From Dethiothermospora halolimnae (GTDB lineage Bacteria > Bacillota > Clostridia > Tissierellales > VENL01), in NCBI RefSeq assembly GCF_037577855.1, contig NZ_JBAKFX010000004.1, forward strand, positions 62,001 to 126,000: DNA of 64,000 nt, in the 5' to 3' direction. Below, piece by piece: positions 33,565 to 42,145 of the stretch; positions within the stretch are counted from its first letter, which is position 1, and each line of letters starts with the position of its first letter. Position numbers and translations under genes: made by a program. The notes beneath the pieces were generated by a model. It made no database searches. It had not been told where the DNA came from and was given only the letters and a program-made list of their open reading frames with translations.

Positions 33565-34464
33565 AAAATCCTCTTGACAAAATCCCCTTTTAGAAGACTT
33601 GATAAACTTTATAAAGTCCCTTTCACAGGGGCTTAATTCTGTATTTTTCATATATGCTACAGAAAAATCCGATACTATTTGTAGTTCTTCTATTACAATT
33701 TCTTTAAGGGTACCATTATATAACTCCCTTTTAACTGACATTTCTGGAATAAAAGCCATTCCCTTGCCTGCTATTACAGAGGATTTTATAGCCTCCATAG
33801 AATTTAACTCATATACGATATTTAAATCATTTGAGCTTATACCATGTTTATTTAGGTCTTCTTCTATAGTGTACCTAGTTCCAGAACCCTTTTCCCTAAA
33901 TATAAGGGGTAAATTAATAAGTTCACTAATGGATATTTTGTCCTTTACAAGGGGTAATGATGTAACTAAGACTAGATTATCGGAAGTGATTTTTTGGATA
34001 TTTAATTGAGGTGATTCCACGTTGCTGTGGATAATACCTATATTTACAGTCCTATTTATTAAATTTTGAATAACATCTTTAGTATTAGAAATCTGCAAGT
34101 TAATATCCACATTTTCATTATCCTGTTTATAGACATATATACTACAGGGAAGTGCATATTCACCTATAGCTTTACAGGCACCTATTGATAATTGTCTTTT
34201 ATTTGTTTTTAGGTTTTCTAAATCCCTTTCAAGATTATCCTTTAGAGAAAGAATTGTATCTGAATAGTTAAATACTATTTTTCCCGCTTCTGTTAGTTCT
34301 ACTCCCCTATTACTTCTGTTTAAAAGACTTACCTGCAACTCCCTTTCTAAGGATTGTATTTGCATACTAAGTCCCGGTTGGGTTAAATGGAGTTTTTTTG
34401 CTGCCTTAGATATACTGTTGGATTTAACCGTTGTGTAAAAAGCCTTTAAATAATCTATATTCAT
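33562..34464 (-). CDS. LysR-family transcriptional regulator (CysL/CysB-like)
   Basis: A 300-residue LysR-type regulator. Helix-turn-helix: YLKAFYTTVKSNSISKAAKKLHLTQPGLSMQIQSLERELQVSLLNR. The effector domain begins near KRQLSIGACKAIGEYALPCSIY and contains LIFREKGSGTRYTIEEDL, a motif common in CysL/CysB-like members and related regulators of sulfur or selenium metabolism. It is divergent from the alkaline phosphatase gene (about 195 bp between starts), so it might regulate that gene; the effector is unknown. The minus-strand start has TAGGGTGATATT upstream. Confidence 0.9.
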   Translation of the reverse strand: MNIDYLKAFYTTVKSNSISKAAKKLHLTQPGLSMQIQSLERELQVSLLNRSNRGVELTEAGKIVFNYSDTILSLKDNLERDLENLKTNKRQLSIGACKAIGEYALPCSIYVYKQDNENVDINLQISNTKDVIQNLINRTVNIGIIHSNVESPQLNIQKITSDNLVLVTSLPLVKDKISISELINLPLIFREKGSGTRYTIEEDLNKHGISSNDLNIVYELNSMEAIKSSVIAGKGMAFIPEMSVKRELYNGTLKEIVIEELQIVSDFSVAYMKNTELSPCERDFIKFIKSSKRGFCQEDF

Positions 34465-34660
34465 AATATCACCCTAACTAATTAAGTTTAAAATGTTAAA
34501 TTAATTATACCATGGGATTGTTTAAAAATCATGGATAGATATATTTTAAACAATCATAAAGCAATTTAACCATTATATAACAATTAATTAAGATCAATAT
34601 AACATTAGTAATTTATACTACTTAATGTAAAACATAAAACATAAAGGAAGGGTTGATTAA

Positions 34661-36130
34661 ATGGATATTAAAAAGTATTTATCAAAAGGGATTATAGCAG
34701 TACTATTTTTAGCATTAATATTTTCAAGTTTCACAATAACAAGTAATGATATAACAAAGGGTAATGTTGTAGAAGCATCGGGAGAAAAGTCTCCTAAATA
34801 TGTGTTTTATTTTGTTGGAGATGGATTAGGGGCATCCCAAAGACAGTTCGCTGAAATTTTTTTACAAGAGAAGACAGGAGATAAGTCAAAGAAGTTATTA
34901 ATAAATAGTTTACCAGTGGCAGGTATAAATACTACATATTCCTCAGATAGTTTAATAACAGATTCAGCCGCTGCAGGAACTGCCCTTGCCACAGGGCATA
35001 AGACTAATAATAAGGTCATATCCCAAACTCCAGATGGAAGGGATTTAAAAACTTTAGTTGAAGGGGCAGAAGAAAAGGGAATGGCAACGGGAATTATTAC
35101 ATCCACTAGGCTTACCCATGCTACCCCTGCAACCTTTGCTTCCCATAACGAAAGTAGATACAATGCAAATGAAATAGCAGAAGAATATTTAGATAGTGGA
35201 GTTGAATTTTTTGCAGGTGGTGGATATAGACATTTTGTACCAGAGGGGTGGAAATGGGGTAAATCAAAGAGGGAAGACAGCAGAAATTTACTGGAAGAAT
35301 TTAGCCAAAAGGGATATAAAGTATTTGAAAGTGATAATAAGACAGAGGATTTTAGAAACTATATTCCTAATAAAGAAGATAAGGTTATAGCAACATTTGA
35401 CTATAGTCATCTTCCCTATGAAATAGATAGGGTAAATGATAACAAAACTCCAAGTTTAGCAGAGATAACCCAAAAAGGTATTGATGTTTTATCTAAGTAT
35501 AAAGATGGTTTCTTTATGATGGTTGAAGGTGGAAGGATAGACCATGCCTGTCATGCCAATGATCCAGTTGGTGCCATCCATGATACCCTTGCCTTTGATA
35601 ATGCTGTTAAAAAGGCATATGATTTCTATAAAAAACATCCCAAGGAAACACTAATAGTTGTTGTTGGAGACCATGAAACCGGTGGTATGGGATTAGGATT
35701 TGGAAATGGTTATTTCTTAGATATGAAACCCCTTTTAAATGCCAAAGTATCCATAGCTGACACAGTTATGGGAGCATATACAAATCAATTTGATAATGAT
35801 AGAGAAAAATACTTGAAGTATATAAGTGAAAAATTACGTTTAAATGACCTAACTGAAAGTGAAAAATCTGAAATAGAAAAGGCAATGGATATCGTTGATA
35901 ATAAAGATGAAGAAAGGGCAAAGGTATATGGAGGATATGATCCCGTAGGAATGGCAACGGCCCATGTGGTATCTGAAAGAGCAAATATCCAGTGGACAAC
36001 ATATGCCCATTCAGGAACTCAAATACCAATGTCAGCTGTGGGAGTGGGAGCTGAAAATTTCAGTGGATATAAAGATAACACTGAGATAGCTAAGACTATG
36101 GCTAGGTTATTAAGTATTACATTAGATTAA
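34661..36130 (+). CDS. phoA: Alkaline phosphatase, secreted
   Basis: A 489-residue phosphomonoesterase of the alkaline phosphatase family. An N-terminal signal sequence (KKYLSKGIIAVLFLALIFSSF) is followed by a short linker and the mature domain. Metal and catalytic motifs are FVGDGLGASQ (Asp ligand), TDSAAAGTALATGHKT with the nucleophile Ser102, GGGYRHF, VEGGRIDHACHANDP, VVVGDHETGG and, late, TYAHSGTQIPMSAVG (His ligand). It acts outside the cytoplasmic membrane and may be anchored by an uncleaved signal. AAGGAAGGG precedes the ATG. Phosphate regulation is plausible but no Pho box was identified. Confidence 0.93.
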   Translation: MDIKKYLSKGIIAVLFLALIFSSFTITSNDITKGNVVEASGEKSPKYVFYFVGDGLGASQRQFAEIFLQEKTGDKSKKLLINSLPVAGINTTYSSDSLITDSAAAGTALATGHKTNNKVISQTPDGRDLKTLVEGAEEKGMATGIITSTRLTHATPATFASHNESRYNANEIAEEYLDSGVEFFAGGGYRHFVPEGWKWGKSKREDSRNLLEEFSQKGYKVFESDNKTEDFRNYIPNKEDKVIATFDYSHLPYEIDRVNDNKTPSLAEITQKGIDVLSKYKDGFFMMVEGGRIDHACHANDPVGAIHDTLAFDNAVKKAYDFYKKHPKETLIVVVGDHETGGMGLGFGNGYFLDMKPLLNAKVSIADTVMGAYTNQFDNDREKYLKYISEKLRLNDLTESEKSEIEKAMDIVDNKDEERAKVYGGYDPVGMATAHVVSERANIQWTTYAHSGTQIPMSAVGVGAENFSGYKDNTEIAKTMARLLSITLD

Positions 36131-36132
36131 AT

Positions 36133-36168
36133 ATATTTAGGGCTTGGATATATCCAAGCCCTAAATAT
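36133..36168 (+). terminator. Hairpin, probable terminator after alkaline phosphatase
   Basis: ATATTTAGGGCTTGGATA / TATCCAAGCCCTAAATAT, a long perfect stem of the module J type, three bases after the stop codon. There is no long T tract, so termination strength is uncertain. Confidence 0.65.
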
Positions 36169-36197
36169 ATTAGTTAAATAGGAAAGGGGTATTTACC

Positions 36198-37349
36198 ATG
36201 AAAAAGGCTAGACCTATTTTAATTATAATTGCTATTATAGTATTTATTATGGGGGTTTTTATTTATACAGACAATGAAAAGCAAGAAACTAATAAAAATA
36301 TATCTGAAGTAAAAGGAAGAGTTTTAGAGGTTAATAATAATGAAGTGGTCCAATCGGGATTATCTAGAATAGGTCATCAAGATATAAAGGTTGAAATCTT
36401 AGAAGGAAAATATAGGGGGAAAATAATAGATGGATATAGTAACCTAATTGGGAAGTTAGATATTGATACCTTTGTTGAAAGGGATGATAAGATTATTATT
36501 GCAATTATGGAGAAGGATAATGAGATAAGGGATGCAGTGGTGGTGGAACACTATAGAAAAGACTGGCTTCTTGCTATGTTTGGAATATTTGTATTTTGCT
36601 TAATAGTTTATGCAAAGTTTGTGGGGATTAAAGCCCTATTTTCATTTGTTGCAAGTCTATTTATAATATGGAAATTCCTAGTTCCAGGGCTTTTAGCAGG
36701 AAAAAATCCATTGGTATTATCGGTATTAATATTAATGTTATTATCGGGGATAATAATCTTTTCTATTGCCGGTTTTACCAAGAAGGGATTTTCCGCATTT
36801 ATAGGTACTATTATAGGACTTTTAATAACAATAGTTATAACAGTTTTCTTTGGGGAAAAATTAGGACTAAATGGTATGACAGCACCCTTTTCGGAAACCC
36901 TTGTTTTTAGTGGGCATTTAGATTTAAATATGAAGCATATACTATATGCAGCAATAATAATAGGGGCATCGGGGGCTGCTATGGATATAGCCATGGATGT
37001 ATCGGCATCTATGGCAGAAATAAAAATAAAAAAGCCAGATATAACCACAAAGGAACTAATACAATCGGGATTTAATATAGGAAGGGCAGTAATAGGAACT
37101 ATGACAACCACATTATTGTTAGCCTATTCGGGAGGATATTTAACACTCCTTATGTTATTTATGACTAAAAATTCTAGTTTTGTTAGAATTATAAACCTAA
37201 AAATAGTTGCAGCGGAAATAATGAGAACGGTGGTGGGGAGCATAGGTCTAGTACTGGTGGCCCCAATAACGGCTATATTTGCAGGATGGATACTTCAAAG
37301 GGAGTTTAAGATAAGGAAAGAAGTTTCTACACGGTACTTTCTCTTTTAA
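36198..37349 (+). CDS. YibE/F family membrane protein
   Basis: A 383-residue membrane protein of the YibE/F family. The first hydrophobic segment (RPILIIIAIIVFIMGVFIY) is followed by an extracytoplasmic domain of about 90 residues (VKGRVLEVNNNEVVQSGL...). Then come about seven membrane segments with the family core IIGASGAAMDIAMDVSASMAEI and GFNIGRAVIGTMTTTLLLAYSGGYLTLLMLF. Function unknown, thought to be a transporter. AGGAAAGGGG precedes the ATG. It converges with the hydrogenase operon; a 38-bp perfect palindrome separates the two stops. Confidence 0.9.
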   Translation: MKKARPILIIIAIIVFIMGVFIYTDNEKQETNKNISEVKGRVLEVNNNEVVQSGLSRIGHQDIKVEILEGKYRGKIIDGYSNLIGKLDIDTFVERDDKIIIAIMEKDNEIRDAVVVEHYRKDWLLAMFGIFVFCLIVYAKFVGIKALFSFVASLFIIWKFLVPGLLAGKNPLVLSVLILMLLSGIIIFSIAGFTKKGFSAFIGTIIGLLITIVITVFFGEKLGLNGMTAPFSETLVFSGHLDLNMKHILYAAIIIGASGAAMDIAMDVSASMAEIKIKKPDITTKELIQSGFNIGRAVIGTMTTTLLLAYSGGYLTLLMLFMTKNSSFVRIINLKIVAAEIMRTVVGSIGLVLVAPITAIFAGWILQREFKIRKEVSTRYFLF

Positions 37350-37355
37350 TTGACA

Positions 37356-37393
37356 ATATAAACCAAAGTTGCCTAGGCAACTTTGGTTTATAT
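37356..37393. terminator. 38-bp perfect palindrome between convergent genes
   Basis: ATATAAACCAAAGTTGCC and its exact complement meet at CCTAGG with no loop. It lies between the YibE/F and hydA stops and includes the hydA stop codon. The internal part is a diverged copy of module D (AAAGTGGCC...GGCCACTTT). Bidirectional terminator by position. Confidence 0.75.
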
Positions 37394-39142
37394 CCTTTCT
37401 CTTTCCTCATAATGGGTATGTAAAAGCCTATGGGCAGTTTCATTAAAGGGTTCTCCTATATATTTTTCATAGAGTTCTAAGACTTCTTTATTTTCATGGG
37501 ATTTTCTAATCTTTTTATTTCTATCCTCTTTATAGATAGCCTCTTGACGTTTCTTTACTATTTCAGCATTTCCATGGTGATAGGGTTGACCTCCACCACC
37601 GATACAACCTCCAGGACAAGCCATTATTTCTATAGCGTGATATTCAGACTTTCCTTCCCTTATTTCTTCTAAAAGTTTTCTAGCATTACCTAGTCCGTGG
37701 GCTATCCCTATGTTTAAACTTTTATCCCCTATTTCAACCGTTGCTTTACGTAATCCATCAAATCCCCTTAACTGATGGAACTCAACATCTTCTAGCTCTT
37801 CATTTGTTATCCATTCATATGCTGTTCTTACTGCGGCTTCTATAACTCCTCCTGTTGTACCAAAGATAACTGATGCTCCAGTGGTTTCTCCTAAAGGTTT
37901 ATCAAACTCACTATCGGAAAGACCTACAAAGTCAATACCCGCTTCTTTAATCATGGCACCTAGTTCCCTAGTTGTTACAACTATATCCACATTATTATGC
38001 TCATCCTTTGTAAGTTCCGGTCTTTTAGCTTCTGCTTTTTTTGCAATACAGGGCATTATTGAAACTACTACGATATTATCAGGATCTAACTCATTTTTTT
38101 CTGCATAATATGTTTTAGCTATTGTACCAAACATTATATGGGGAGATTTACATGTAGATGGTACATCTAAAAGTTCTGGGAATTGGTGCTCTATAAACTT
38201 AACCCAAGCAGGACAACAACTTGTAAGCATGGGAAGGGTCTTATTATTTTCTAGGCGATATATAAGTTCAGAGGCTTCCTCCATAATGGTAAGGTCAGCT
38301 CCGAAGTCAGTATCAAATACTCCATCAAAACCCATTTCCCTAAGGGCGGTAACCATTTTTCCAGTAACCAGGGTTCCAGCCTCCATGCCAAATAGTTCAC
38401 CTAAAGCAGTTCTAATGGCTGGAGCAGTTTGAACCACAACATGCTTATCGGGATCATTTATTGCTTCCCAGACCTTGTCTGTATGATTAACCTCTGTTAA
38501 TGCAGCGGTGGGACATACTTGAACACATTGACCACAGTAGGTACAGGATGATTCCACCATGGGCATATTAAAGGCGGGACCTACAAAGGACTCAAACCCT
38601 CTACCAATACCTGATAATATACCACAGGTTTGAACTTCATTACACATGGTTTCGCAACGTCTACAATATATACACTTATTGGCATCCTTGACTATGGCAT
38701 CACTGGATAGATCCTTGGGATAATCCATTCGTTCCCCTTCCCATTTTATTTCCCTAACACCTAGTTCAGCTGCTAGGGATTGGAGTTCACAATCGGTATT
38801 TTTAGGACATGTAAAACATTCATTTGGATGGTTAGAAAGCAATAGTTCAACGGCCATTCTTCTAGCTCTAATAGCTCTAGGAGTATGGGTTTTAACTTCC
38901 ATGCCGTCATTTACCTTAGTAACGCATGCTGGAACAAGGGTATTTCTACCGGAAACCTCAACCATACAAACCCTACAGGAAGCTGTTTTATTAACCATCT
39001 TAAAATCATGTAAATCAAGATGGCATAAAGTTGGTATCTTAACCCCTACCTGTTGAGATGCTTCTAATATAGTTATTCCTTCTTTTACTTTTATTTCTTT
39101 ATCATTTACTTTAAAATTAATTAGTTTTCCCTTTTCAACCAT
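37388..39142 (-). CDS. hydA: [FeFe]-hydrogenase catalytic subunit HydA (group A, trimeric type)
   Basis: Catalyses reversible proton reduction to hydrogen. The 584-residue protein has an N-terminal [2Fe-2S] domain (CHLDLHDFKM..SCRVCMVEV..LVPAC), a His-containing NuoG-like [4Fe-4S] segment (HPNECFTCPKNTDCELQ), two [4Fe-4S] ferredoxin motifs (CIYCRRCETMC; CTYCGQCVQVCP) and the H-cluster domain. Its motifs are TSCCPAW (L1), MPCIAKKAEA (L2) and ACPGGCIGGGGQP (L3). There is no extra C-terminal [2Fe-2S] domain as in Thermotoga HydA. Third gene of hydC-hydB-hydA, 24 bp after hydB. The ribosome binding site is GAGGTGATATT. Confidence 0.95.
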   Translation of the reverse strand: MVEKGKLINFKVNDKEIKVKEGITILEASQQVGVKIPTLCHLDLHDFKMVNKTASCRVCMVEVSGRNTLVPACVTKVNDGMEVKTHTPRAIRARRMAVELLLSNHPNECFTCPKNTDCELQSLAAELGVREIKWEGERMDYPKDLSSDAIVKDANKCIYCRRCETMCNEVQTCGILSGIGRGFESFVGPAFNMPMVESSCTYCGQCVQVCPTAALTEVNHTDKVWEAINDPDKHVVVQTAPAIRTALGELFGMEAGTLVTGKMVTALREMGFDGVFDTDFGADLTIMEEASELIYRLENNKTLPMLTSCCPAWVKFIEHQFPELLDVPSTCKSPHIMFGTIAKTYYAEKNELDPDNIVVVSIMPCIAKKAEAKRPELTKDEHNNVDIVVTTRELGAMIKEAGIDFVGLSDSEFDKPLGETTGASVIFGTTGGVIEAAVRTAYEWITNEELEDVEFHQLRGFDGLRKATVEIGDKSLNIGIAHGLGNARKLLEEIREGKSEYHAIEIMACPGGCIGGGGQPYHHGNAEIVKKRQEAIYKEDRNKKIRKSHENKEVLELYEKYIGEPFNETAHRLLHTHYEERERI

Positions 39143-39166
39143 AATATCACCTCACTTATATTAAAA

Positions 39167-40813
39167 TTAAACCATAGCATCGTCTTTATTTTTTGCAATA
39201 TATTTACCTTCACCTTGGGGATGATTTTCATCTTTTATATAGGCTGTATATTCATTAAAGAAATGTTTCATTGTACTTATAACCGGATTTGGGGCAGTTT
39301 GACCGAGGCCACATAAAGAACCATCCTTTACCATATAGGATAATTGTTTTAATGCATCTAAATCCGCCATGGTACCTTTACCACTGGTTATTTTATTTAG
39401 TAGCTCATATAATCTTTTATTTCCTATGCGGCAGGGAGTACATCTGCCACAGGATTCATCCATTGTGAACTCAAGATAAAACTTAGAGATATCAACCATA
39501 TTATCGGTTTCATCCATAACTATCATTCCACCGGAGCCCATCATGGAACCAATAGCTGTTAAACTATCATAATCTATTGGAGTATCAAGTTCATTTTCAG
39601 TTAAAACTCCTCCCGAGGGACCGCCGGTTTGTACTGCTTTAAATTTCTTACCCCCTGGGATACCTCCCCCTATATCAAATATTATTTCCCTAAGGGTAGT
39701 ACCCATGGGAACTTCAACAAGACCAACATTATTTACTTTTCCAGCAAGGGCAAAAACCTTAGTGCCTTTACTATTTTCCGTACCTATAGATGAGAACCAT
39801 TTATGTCCCTTGTTGATGATAACTGGTATATTAGCAAAGGTTTCTACATTATTTACACAGGTGGGGTGACCCCAATAGCCTTCTTGGGCAGGATAGGGAG
39901 GTTTATAATTTGGTTCTCCCCTTTTTCCTTCACAGGAATTAATAAGGGCAGTTTCTTCTCCACAAACAAAGGCTCCAGCACCATATTTAATATCAATATC
40001 AAAGCTAAAGTCTGAATCAAAGATATTTTCACCTAATAAACCTAGTTCCCTAGCCTGTTTAATAGCTTTATTAAGCCTAGATATTGCAAGGGGGTATTCA
40101 GCCCGTATATAAATAATACCCTTATCAGCGCCAATGGCATAGGCACCAATAGCCATAGCCTCTAAAACACTATGGGGATCCCCCTCTAAAATACTTCTAT
40201 CCATAAATGCACCTGGATCCCCCTCGTCTGCATTACAAACCATAAACTTCACATCACTGTCCTGTTTTTTCGTGATCTCCCATTTAACTCCCGTGGGGAA
40301 ACCACCACCACCTCGACCCCTAAGACCTGATTTTTTAATAATATCTATAACTTTATCCCTTGACATTTCAGTAAGGGATTTACCTAAGGCTTTATAACCA
40401 TCCATAGCTATATATTCATATATATCTTCTGGATTTATTAAACCACAATTTCTTAAAGCAATACGGAGTTGTTTTTTATAAAAGGACATATCTTCATGTT
40501 TTGTTACTACTGTTTTCTCTAGGGGGTCTTTATATAAGAGTCTTTCCACCTTTCTTCCCTTTATAATATGTTCATCAACAATATCCTTAGCATCCTTAGG
40601 ACCAACCCTAACATAAAAAACATTATCCGGTTCTATTTTTACAATGGGGCCCTGTTCACAAAATCCGAAGCAACCGGTTTCTATAACCTTAACTTCATCA
40701 CCATAACCTCTAGCTTTTAATATAAGATTTAAATTTTTAATAACTTTTCCACTATCACTTGCCAAACAGCCGGTACCACCACATACCAATATATTAGAAC
40801 GGGTTACACTCAT
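39167..40813 (-). CDS. hydB: Hydrogenase NADH-binding subunit HydB (NuoF-like), short form
   Basis: Flavin subunit that links NAD(H) to the hydrogenase. The 548 residues hold an N-terminal thioredoxin-like [2Fe-2S] domain (CGGTGC near residue 11; CFGFCEQGP near 50), then the FMN/NADH domain (LRGRGGGGFPTGVKWE; NADEGDPGAFMDRSILEGDPHSVLE), the SLBB region and the NuoF-type [4Fe-4S] site (SCGRCTPCRIGNKRL, SLCGLGQTAPNP). The protein ends about 35 residues later. The C-terminal two-[4Fe-4S] ferredoxin domain of electron-bifurcating HydB proteins is missing, and nothing in the 24 bp before hydA could encode it. Operon with hydC and hydA. Confidence 0.93.
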   Translation of the reverse strand: MSVTRSNILVCGGTGCLASDSGKVIKNLNLILKARGYGDEVKVIETGCFGFCEQGPIVKIEPDNVFYVRVGPKDAKDIVDEHIIKGRKVERLLYKDPLEKTVVTKHEDMSFYKKQLRIALRNCGLINPEDIYEYIAMDGYKALGKSLTEMSRDKVIDIIKKSGLRGRGGGGFPTGVKWEITKKQDSDVKFMVCNADEGDPGAFMDRSILEGDPHSVLEAMAIGAYAIGADKGIIYIRAEYPLAISRLNKAIKQARELGLLGENIFDSDFSFDIDIKYGAGAFVCGEETALINSCEGKRGEPNYKPPYPAQEGYWGHPTCVNNVETFANIPVIINKGHKWFSSIGTENSKGTKVFALAGKVNNVGLVEVPMGTTLREIIFDIGGGIPGGKKFKAVQTGGPSGGVLTENELDTPIDYDSLTAIGSMMGSGGMIVMDETDNMVDISKFYLEFTMDESCGRCTPCRIGNKRLYELLNKITSGKGTMADLDALKQLSYMVKDGSLCGLGQTAPNPVISTMKHFFNEYTAYIKDENHPQGEGKYIAKNKDDAMV

Positions 40814-40837
40814 TTAAATTCACCTCCGTTAAAAGTA

Positions 40838-41350
40838 TTATTTTCTATAAGTATTTAAGATATCATCTAAATCTTCTTCCTTTACCCTTCCATAAACTTT
40901 ATCATCAACCATGACAACTGGGGCTAAGCCACAGGCTCCTACACATCGTACATCCCTTAGGGTGAATAATCCATCTTCAGTAATTTCATTAGCTTCAATA
41001 TTAAGTTTTTCTTTAAGTCTTTCAGTAATTTTATCTGCACCCTTTACAAAACAAGCAGTTCCCATACATACACTAATGGTATGTTTTCCCCTAGGTTTAG
41101 TAGTAAAATAGGAATAAAAGCTTACCACACCAAAAACTTCAGCTCCAGGTATACCGAGTTTTCTAGCAACATAAAGTTGAACATCCCTTGGAAGGTAACC
41201 AAAAATATTTTGAGCTTTATGTAAAATAGCAATTAAAGCGCCCTTGGTGGTTTCCATACTGTCTATAAACTTATTAAGTTCATCAAATTTTTCTTTAGGT
41301 AAGTCGTCATTTACAGGTGCTGTAACACTAATTGATTGGGGTTTTGTCAT
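40838..41350 (-). CDS. hydC: Hydrogenase subunit HydC (NuoE-like)
   Basis: A 170-residue thioredoxin-like [2Fe-2S] protein related to NuoE. The N-terminal helical part (EKFDELNKFIDSMETTKGALIAILHKAQNIFGYLPRDVQLYVARKLGIPGAEVFGVVSFYSYF) precedes the cluster ligands in CMGTACFVKGA and CVGACGLAPVVMVD, four cysteines in the normal spacing. It is the first gene of the operon and passes electrons between HydB and HydA in the complex. AAGGAGG lies upstream on the minus strand. The gene is divergent from the trpB leader. Confidence 0.95.
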   Translation of the reverse strand: MTKPQSISVTAPVNDDLPKEKFDELNKFIDSMETTKGALIAILHKAQNIFGYLPRDVQLYVARKLGIPGAEVFGVVSFYSYFTTKPRGKHTISVCMGTACFVKGADKITERLKEKLNIEANEITEDGLFTLRDVRCVGACGLAPVVMVDDKVYGRVKEEDLDDILNTYRK

Positions 41351-41508
41351 GAGTAAAACCTCCTTTCTAAAAAAATAATATTTAATTTATTGATTATAAT
41401 ATTTTGAAATAATTAAAGGAGTTATTGTCAAATATTAGTATGTACTTAAAGGATGTTTTTTATTTAGTATAGATAATGAATAATAAAAATAAAATTTGAA
41501 AAAAACTG

Positions 41509-41537
41509 TTGACAAAGATGAAGTATAATATTATAAT
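41509..41537 (+). promoter_or_regulatory. Promoter of the trpB T-box leader
   Basis: Consensus TTGACA (41509-41514), a 17-bp spacer and TATAAT (41532-41537). Confidence 0.9.
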
Positions 41538-41579
41538 TTTAAAAAAGAAAAATAACTGACAAATATTTTAAATTCTGTG

Positions 41580-41848
41580 AATGGAAAGAGTAAGTAAAAC
41601 TTGAAGTTATAGAGAGTCGGGGATGGTGGAATCCTGATATGGATTGTTTACTGAATGGTTCCATGAGAAGCAGTGGGAAATCTTAAGAGAGTATCACTTG
41701 CCGTAGGTCTTACGTTACAAAGACAGGGTATCGATATAGCATAGACTATTTTCTGTACCTGTATAAGAGAGATAGAAAAATACTATCTAAATTAGGTGGC
41801 AACGGGATAACAACATTTCGTCCTATAATAGGGGGAAGTGTTTTTTTT
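41580..41848 (+). promoter_or_regulatory. T-box riboswitch, tryptophan specifier, with first terminator
   Basis: Stem I elements AGAGAGTCGGGGATGGTGGAA lead to the specifier region CTGAATGGTTCC, with TGG (Trp) at 41656-41658. The T-box AGGTGGCAACGGG is at 41794-41806. The bulge TGGC fits a tRNA ending GCCA, as expected for tRNA-Trp. ATTAGG and CCTATAAT can form the antiterminator. A competing stem around TCGTCCTAT / ATAGGGGGA with eight Ts ends at 41848. Uncharged tRNA-Trp would allow read-through to trpB. Confidence 0.92.
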
Positions 41849-41893
41849 ATACCATCAAATTTTTAGTTCCATGAGATTTATAATCTTATAACT

Positions 41894-42027
41894 AATTGGT
41901 TACAACGGGATTTCCAGTCCTGAAATTGATTAGTCACAAGGGGATTTGTAATCCCCAAATTGGCTGGTTGCAGGGGGATTCGTAATCCCTAAATTGGTTG
42001 GTTGCAGGGGGATTCGTAATCCCCCTG
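41894..42027 (+). repeat. Array of four degenerate repeat units inside the T-box leader
   Basis: Units start with AATTGG/AATTGA at 41894, 41924, 41958 and 41992, the last three spaced 34 bp apart. Each contains a module A-like hairpin (from GGGATTTCCAGTCCTG in the first to a perfect GGGGGATTCGTAATCCCCC in the last). It is the only tandem array of module A in the window. Confidence 0.85.
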
Positions 42028-42049
42028 CTTACAGTATTTCACTATTTAA

Positions 42050-42112
42050 CAAGGGTGGCAACGGGGAATGTAAGCATTTCCTCCCTATTATAGGGAGGAA
42101 GTGCTTTTTTTG
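42050..42112 (+). promoter_or_regulatory. Second T-box antiterminator/terminator platform
   Basis: AAGGGTGGCAACGGGG repeats the T-box core, and GCATTTCCTCCCTAT / ATAGGGAGGAAGTGC followed by seven Ts is a second terminator (42074-42111). AGGG of the T-box can pair with CCCT to form the antiterminator. No second stem I or specifier was found between the two platforms, so this is a duplication of the expression platform alone. Confidence 0.85.
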
Positions 42113-42145
42113 TACCAAAAATTATAAAGAAAGTAGGTAGATAAA

